Source of the DNA: Ignavibacteriota bacterium
GTDB taxonomy: Bacteria > Bacteroidota > Ignavibacteria > Ignavibacteriales > Melioribacteraceae
Assembly (NCBI GenBank): GCA_016708125.1
Contig: JADJGF010000001.1
Location: 2,006,001-2,070,000, forward strand
Reading direction: 5' to 3'
DNA length: 64,000 nt
Part shown: positions 59,701 through 64,000 of the stretch, one piece after another
Numbering within the stretch: position 1 is the stretch's first letter
How the letters are laid out: every line of letters begins with the position of its first letter
Position numbers and translations under genes: made by a program
The notes under the pieces: model-generated
The model's input: the letters and a program-made list of their open reading frames with translations, nothing else
Told to the model about the DNA's origin: nothing
Databases searched by the model: none

Positions 59701-61095
59701 ATGAAAACAACAATTAATTTATTAGTAATAATTCTTATTGTATCTATTAAAACATGGGCAGGATCAATATCAGGAGAAATATCTTATTTAGGTGGTGCCA
59801 AAGATTCAATTTTTGTTGCTGCATTTTTAACTCCAGATTTAGATGGTGAACCAATACAAATTACTTCATTAAGTGAACCAGGTAATTATGTACTTGAAAA
59901 TTTGGATGACGGAACATATTATGTTGTATCTGTAATTACTAGCAGTACTGAATATATTAAAGCAACCGATCCTTATGGTTTTTGGGGAACATCAGATTCA
60001 CTAACTGCAGTAATAATTTTAGGTAATAGTAATGTTACGGGAATAAATTTAACATTAATTGATGGAACAGAAGAAAATCCAAATCCGTTTGCGGAAAAGT
60101 ACATTGAGCCATCAGCAATATTACAGTTAACAGAACTAACAGAAGCAGGCAAAAATCCTTGTATTGCATACGACGGAACTTCAATCTTGCTATATAAACA
60201 TGATTATCAAGATGCACCAAGTGCCAAAGTTTATATAATAAATCCAGAAACTGGAGAAATAAAAAATACTATTTACTTGAATCTTGAATCGGCACCTAAT
60301 AGAATTAGCTGGATTGAAGAAATGACATTTAGAAATGAAGAACTATGGGCAGTAGGTGGATTTGGTGATCCAAGCGGAACAGGATATGTTAATGGTGTTT
60401 TTAAAATCGATTTAAATACAAGCAACTCTTCTTCACAAATCAAATTTAATTCACTAATAGAAAACACAAATGGTATTGCATGTGATGGAACCAACTTTTT
60501 CGTAGGAGTGAAAAATAATTTAGGTGAAGAAGGAATAGTCAAATTCAATCCAGATCAAGTTTCTGAAATTCAACCAGATTTGTTTATTGATTTGCAAAGT
60601 GAAAATGTCGAACATATTACTTATGGAGATGGTATCCTTTGGGTAGGAATTGATAAAGTGAATAAATTTGATCCAGTAAATGGTGCATATTTAGGAAATC
60701 TAGAATTACCAGCCTCATCTTCAGAATTGTATATTGATAATAATTTTTGGACATATGACGAAGTTGAAAATTGTCTTTTTGTTTATAATTTATCGACTGT
60801 TGGAATAAAGGAACAAATTTATCCGAGTTATAGTTATAATAAGCTATCGCAAAATTATCCTAATCCATTTAATCCAACTTCAATAATAAATTATACAATA
60901 AAGGAAATCGGAAATGTAAATATTAATATATATGATGTATTGGGCAGAAAGGTAAAGGAATTATTAAACGAAATAAAAACACCGGGAAGTTATAAAGTGA
61001 AATTTGATGGATCAAATCTTGCTAGCGGAATTTATATATACACAATGCAGGTAAACAACTTCTTTGAAAGTAAAAAGATGATTTTAACTAAGTAA
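59701..61095 (+). CDS. Secreted protein with T9SS sorting domain, propeller-like core
   Basis: I start at ATG 59701, which follows GGGTGAAGGA and begins a signal peptide ('MKTTINLLVIILIVSIKTWAG'); 464 residues result. Residues 22-110 form a carboxypeptidase-regulatory-like beta domain ('SGEISYLGGAKDSIFVAAFL ... NYVLENLDDGTYYVVSV'). The middle has blades resembling a beta-propeller ('GIACDGTNFFVGVKNN', 'HITYGDGILWVGIDKVNKFDP'). The tail is a type A sorting domain ('NYPNPFNPTSIINYTI ... IYDVLGRKVKELLNEIKTPGSYKV') without a palindromic insert. It is likely cell-surface or released; the ligand is unknown. Confidence 0.8.
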   Translation: MKTTINLLVIILIVSIKTWAGSISGEISYLGGAKDSIFVAAFLTPDLDGEPIQITSLSEPGNYVLENLDDGTYYVVSVITSSTEYIKATDPYGFWGTSDSLTAVIILGNSNVTGINLTLIDGTEENPNPFAEKYIEPSAILQLTELTEAGKNPCIAYDGTSILLYKHDYQDAPSAKVYIINPETGEIKNTIYLNLESAPNRISWIEEMTFRNEELWAVGGFGDPSGTGYVNGVFKIDLNTSNSSSQIKFNSLIENTNGIACDGTNFFVGVKNNLGEEGIVKFNPDQVSEIQPDLFIDLQSENVEHITYGDGILWVGIDKVNKFDPVNGAYLGNLELPASSSELYIDNNFWTYDEVENCLFVYNLSTVGIKEQIYPSYSYNKLSQNYPNPFNPTSIINYTIKEIGNVNINIYDVLGRKVKELLNEIKTPGSYKVKFDGSNLASGIYIYTMQVNNFFESKKMILTK

Positions 61096-61113
61096 TTTAT
61101 TTGAGTATATAAA

Positions 61114-61138
61114 GGTGCGATCTAAAAAAGGTCGCATC
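61114..61138 (+). terminator. Possible terminator after the T9SS gene
   Basis: The arms GGTGCGATC (61114-61122) and GGTCGCATC (61130-61138) pair with two G-U positions around a 7-base A-rich loop. No T run follows, so function as a terminator is uncertain. Confidence 0.4.
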
Positions 61139-61219
61139 AAATTTAAAATATCTAATATGTTAATTCAAAATCCTAAAATACTTCATTCAAATGATAAAAT
61201 AACGAGAATTGTATATTCG

Positions 61220-61315
61220 TCATTGACCATAAGCCCTATCGACAAGCGTATTTCTAAGTAACCCGTTATTCTTCATTTGAGACTTTTTTAAAAATCCATT
61301 ACGGGCCACACCCAT
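61220..61315 (-). repeat. Repeat copy 2 with a conserved 31-codon micro-ORF
   Basis: This is the second copy of the element at 58255-58350, in the same orientation and about 2.97 kb away. The 96-base frame is kept with the same start and stop, ending 'SQMKNNGLLRNTLVDRAYGQ'. Five to seven codons near the start differ while the flanking ATGGGxGTGG is kept. Confidence 0.6.
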
Positions 61316-61827
61316 ATTTTTTTTCAAGATTTCAAATAACATGTAAAGAATACAAAGGGAGTATACCAACTATTTTCAAAATTATTTAGTGATATTTTAT
61401 AGGAAAACCATGCAAATGTAATCAAGGACTATTCTCTCTCGAATGTAACTTTTATTTTAAATAATTTAGTCTAAATATTTAAAGAGCTCCTTGTAAAGAA
61501 TAGATTTCTGAATATTTAAAAATCTATTGAAAGGTTTTTTCAAAAAAAATACCACAAATCAAAAAAAAATACTTTTAAGTTTCAGCAACCCCAAAAAGGA
61601 ATTTAAATTTCAATAAGTTAAATCTTTTTCTTACTAATTTGCTCAAATAAAAAAAATCAATTCTGATTCGAGATGAATTTGTAATCATTATATTTATTAT
61701 TTTTAAGAGATATTTAAAAGCTCAAAGAAGCTATGAACCAATCTTTATTTTTCAAAACATATTAAAAAACATGAAATTTTAGTATATTAAAATTAACTAA
61801 GATATTTCTACTAATTAAGAGAAAAAA
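61316..61827. other. 512-bp AT-rich gap without recognised gene
   Basis: I see no coding sequence, RNA gene or clear repeat. It presumably holds the promoter of the Gfo/Idh/MocA gene. Confidence 0.4.
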
Positions 61828-63180
61828 ATGAACGGTACTACGAGAAGAACATTTATCAAAAATATTGCATTAAGTACTTTTGCATTCAATTATATTCCAT
61901 TTTCAGTAAGAGGTAAAACAGTACCAAGTAACAAACTAAATATTGCAGCAGTTGGTGTAGGTGGAATGGGCGGGGCAAATTTAAGAATGCTTGAGAATGA
62001 AAATATTGTAGCATTGTGTGACGTTGATTTTAATTATGCAGCCAATACTTTTAAAAGATATCCAAATGCAAATATTTATAAAGATTATAGGGTAATGCTT
62101 GAAAAGGAAAAGAATATTGATGCAGTTCTTATTGCAACTCCTGATCATACTCATGCAGTAATTACATTGGCTGCGATGCAAGAAGGGAAACATGTTTTTT
62201 GCCAGAAACCATTAACACACAATATTTACGAAGCAAGAAAAATAATGGAAGCTGCAAAGTACTACGGTGTTCAAACCCAAATGGGAAATCAAGGACACTC
62301 ATCTGATCATATTAGAATTTTAAAGGAATGGATTGAAGATAGTGCTATTGGAAATATTTCGGAAGTTCATGCATGGACAGATAGACCCGTTGGCGGAGAT
62401 CCTTGGTCAACATTTTTAATAAAATCAATACCAACTGAAAAAGTTGCAATCCCGGAAGGATTAGATTGGGATTTATGGCTTGGACCAGCCAAATATAGAG
62501 AATATCATCCGGATTACCATCCGACAAAATGGAGATCATGGATTGATTTTGGAACCGGATCATTGGGAGACATGGGCTGTCACATTATAGACCCGGCATT
62601 TTGGGCTTTAGATTTAGGTTCTCCAACTTCAATTGAAGCTACATCAACTCATTGGGAGCCAGAAATTGAATCTCAAACATTTCCAAGGGCATCAATCGTT
62701 CGTTACTCATTTCCTAAAAATGAAAAACGTAATGAAATAAAACTTACTTGGTACGATGGTAGATTAATGCCCCCAATTCCGGAAGAATTAGAATTGGGAA
62801 GAAATTTACCATCAAGTGGCGCATTAATAATTGGTGATAAGGGTGTAATAATGCATGGTAGTCATGGGGCAGAAAATGTTAGAATAATTCCGGAAAATAA
62901 AATGAAGGAATATAAACTTCCGCCTAAAACAATCCCAAGAATTAAAGGATCACATGAAGATGATTGGATACGAGCATGCAAAGAAGGAAAAAATGGAGTT
63001 CCGGCAAGTTCAAATTTTGAATATGGAGGAGCATTAACGGAGATGGTTTTACTTGGAATGATTGCAATACAAGTAAAGGATAAAAATCTGAAATGGAATG
63101 GTAAAGAAATGAAATTTGAAAATAATGAATATGCAAATGACTTAATAAATCCTAAATATAGAGAAGGATGGAGTTTGTAA
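61828..63180 (+). CDS. Tat-exported Gfo/Idh/MocA-family oxidoreductase
   Basis: This 450-residue protein begins with a twin-arginine signal ('TTRRTFIKNIALSTFAFNYI'). The Rossmann fold has 'LNIAAVGVGGMGGANL' and 'VLIATPDHTHAVITLAAMQEGKHVFCQKPLTHN', in which the Lys of 'QKPL' is the family's catalytic residue. The C-terminal domain has 'GTGSLGDMGCHIIDPAFWALDLG'. Enzymes of this group oxidise or reduce sugar-like substrates, often with tightly bound NAD(P), which fits folding before Tat export. The substrate is unknown. Confidence 0.9.
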   Translation: MNGTTRRTFIKNIALSTFAFNYIPFSVRGKTVPSNKLNIAAVGVGGMGGANLRMLENENIVALCDVDFNYAANTFKRYPNANIYKDYRVMLEKEKNIDAVLIATPDHTHAVITLAAMQEGKHVFCQKPLTHNIYEARKIMEAAKYYGVQTQMGNQGHSSDHIRILKEWIEDSAIGNISEVHAWTDRPVGGDPWSTFLIKSIPTEKVAIPEGLDWDLWLGPAKYREYHPDYHPTKWRSWIDFGTGSLGDMGCHIIDPAFWALDLGSPTSIEATSTHWEPEIESQTFPRASIVRYSFPKNEKRNEIKLTWYDGRLMPPIPEELELGRNLPSSGALIIGDKGVIMHGSHGAENVRIIPENKMKEYKLPPKTIPRIKGSHEDDWIRACKEGKNGVPASSNFEYGGALTEMVLLGMIAIQVKDKNLKWNGKEMKFENNEYANDLINPKYREGWSL

Positions 63181-63325
63181 AAAAATATTTCTGAATACAA
63201 ATTTAAATTCAAAATAATTATTTAGTGACGAAATCTTTAAATAGATATAATGATAATTACGACTTAACTTTGTTTTTCTTCGTCTTGTAAGCCAATTTAA
63301 AATTAAAAATCTTGTGTGGTAAAAA

Positions 63326-64000
63326 ATGAAAGTATTGATTTTTGGAGCCAGTGGAGCGACTGGAAAATTGGTTACAAAAGAACTTGTTGAAAGAGATATT
63401 AATACTAAAGTTGTGATACGAGAAACTGCAACAATTTCGCATAATTTACTTGATAACAATAAAGTTGAGATAATAAGAGGACAAGTAAGCAAATTTACAT
63501 TGGAACAAATAAAGGAACTTGTAAAAGATTGTGATGCAGTAGTATGTTGTCTTGGTCATAATATTAACTTTAAGGGAATATTTGGTCCTCCATATAATTT
63601 AGTTTCTCAAACTGTTAAGAAAATAACTAAAGCAATTCTTCCATATAGTAATACTAAATTTATTCTAATGAGTACAACAGCATATACGAATAAAAAAATC
63701 GGTGAAAAAAACATACTAGGTGAAAAAATAATTTTTTCATTTCTGAAACTTTTTTTACCACCGCACAGAGATAATATGGATGCATGTGATTATTTATTAT
63801 ATAAATTAGGAGCAGAGAATAATATTGATTGGATTGCTGTTAGACCGGATTCACTTATTGATGAAACAAGTAAAAGTGCTTATGAAGTTTTTGAACTTAA
63901 AAAGAGAAGTCCAATTTTTAACCCTGGTAAAACCAGCAGAATAAATGTAAGTCAATTTATAGCAGATTTAATTATGGATAAACAATTATGGTCTTTGTGG
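63326..64000 (+). CDS. NAD(P)-binding NmrA/SDR-like protein (truncated by the window end)
   Basis: An open frame from ATG 63326 runs through the window edge (225 codons). It begins with a dinucleotide-binding motif 'MKVLIFGASGATGKLVTKEL' and has 'DCDAVVCCLGHNI' and 'ILMSTTAYTNKKIGE', as in atypical short-chain dehydrogenases of the NmrA/HSCARG group. 'WIAVRPDSLIDE' also fits the family. The C-terminus is outside the window. The role is unknown; these proteins act as reductases or redox sensors. Confidence 0.8.
   Translation, partial: MKVLIFGASGATGKLVTKELVERDINTKVVIRETATISHNLLDNNKVEIIRGQVSKFTLEQIKELVKDCDAVVCCLGHNINFKGIFGPPYNLVSQTVKKITKAILPYSNTKFILMSTTAYTNKKIGEKNILGEKIIFSFLKLFLPPHRDNMDACDYLLYKLGAENNIDWIAVRPDSLIDETSKSAYEVFELKKRSPIFNPGKTSRINVSQFIADLIMDKQLWSLW

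Noticed and set aside
58254..61284. Composite transposon bounded by the two 66-bp repeats
   Set aside because: No transposase, inverted termini or target duplication was found, and the genes between do not form a cargo set. The repeat pair is reported without this claim.
62862..63492. Minus-strand open frames of 116 codons at 62862-63212 and 63142-63492
   Set aside because: They overlap the Gfo/Idh/MocA gene and the truncated NAD(P)-binding gene, both well supported on the plus strand.

Overview
The window is chromosomal DNA of a low-GC (by eye roughly 30%) bacterium that most resembles the Ignavibacteria (Ignavibacteriota, Bacteroidota/Chlorobiota group). Four secreted proteins end in type IX secretion (T9SS) type A sorting domains of the 'YPNPFNPTTTIEYS ... 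YDVLGREIKTLVN' kind. There are many PAS-rich sensor kinases, lipoproteins with an 'NPLDPENPDN' style N-terminus, and DUF4175/DUF4159, DUF5683, DUF6132 and Tll0287-like proteins. The assignment is inference from gene content; no rRNA is present.

Layout. (1) 210-11973, all on the minus strand: a VIT/VWA T9SS protein, two related tetratricopeptide-like proteins, a kelch T9SS protein, a Ser/Thr kinase with PEGA repeats overlapping a GAF-containing sigma-54 activator, a lipoprotein, and a large sortilin/BNR T9SS protein. (2) 12059-13701 plus: a thiol/heme cluster (DUF6132, DUF1858, TlpA thioredoxin, Tll0287-like heme lipoprotein). (3) 13765-20167 minus: signalling genes (five-PAS histidine kinase, REC-HDOD, REC with a degenerate HD domain, lone REC, NarL-type regulator). 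(4) 20236-33700: housekeeping and envelope genes (DUF971, prohibitin-like, thymidine/pyrimidine phosphorylase, PepT, acyl-CoA synthetase, DUF4175, DUF4159, Ig-like lipoprotein, AspRS). (5) 33943-43197 plus: a compact type IV pilus (T4P) locus. (6) 43293-49873: hybrid kinase, REC-DHp protein, soluble kinase-REC and NtrC-type regulator. (7) 50175-64000: tRNA-Lys, an MmeI-like restriction-modification enzyme, a giant pseudo-receiver/PAS kinase, then a looser region with a 96-bp repeat pair, a SRAP (YedK) gene relic, a HabB-like membrane protein, a T9SS protein, a Tat-exported Gfo/Idh/MocA oxidoreductase and a truncated NAD(P)-binding protein.

The most interesting system is the pilus locus. Two tandem pilin-like proteins start 'MGQQQLLLI', so the leader is only Met-Gly and the usual Glu at +5 is absent. 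Each has a sigma-54-like -24/-12 promoter, and the second also has a CRP/FNR-type palindrome. They are followed by PilC, PilB, PilT, an apparent PilM-PilN fusion, an apparent PilO-PilP fusion and a short secretin. A histidine kinase/NtrC-type pair lies about 4 kb downstream and is a candidate PilS/PilR. A second notable theme is short palindromic repeats inserted in frame into the T9SS sorting domains of two proteins. A third hairpin copy between genes shows compensatory stem changes.
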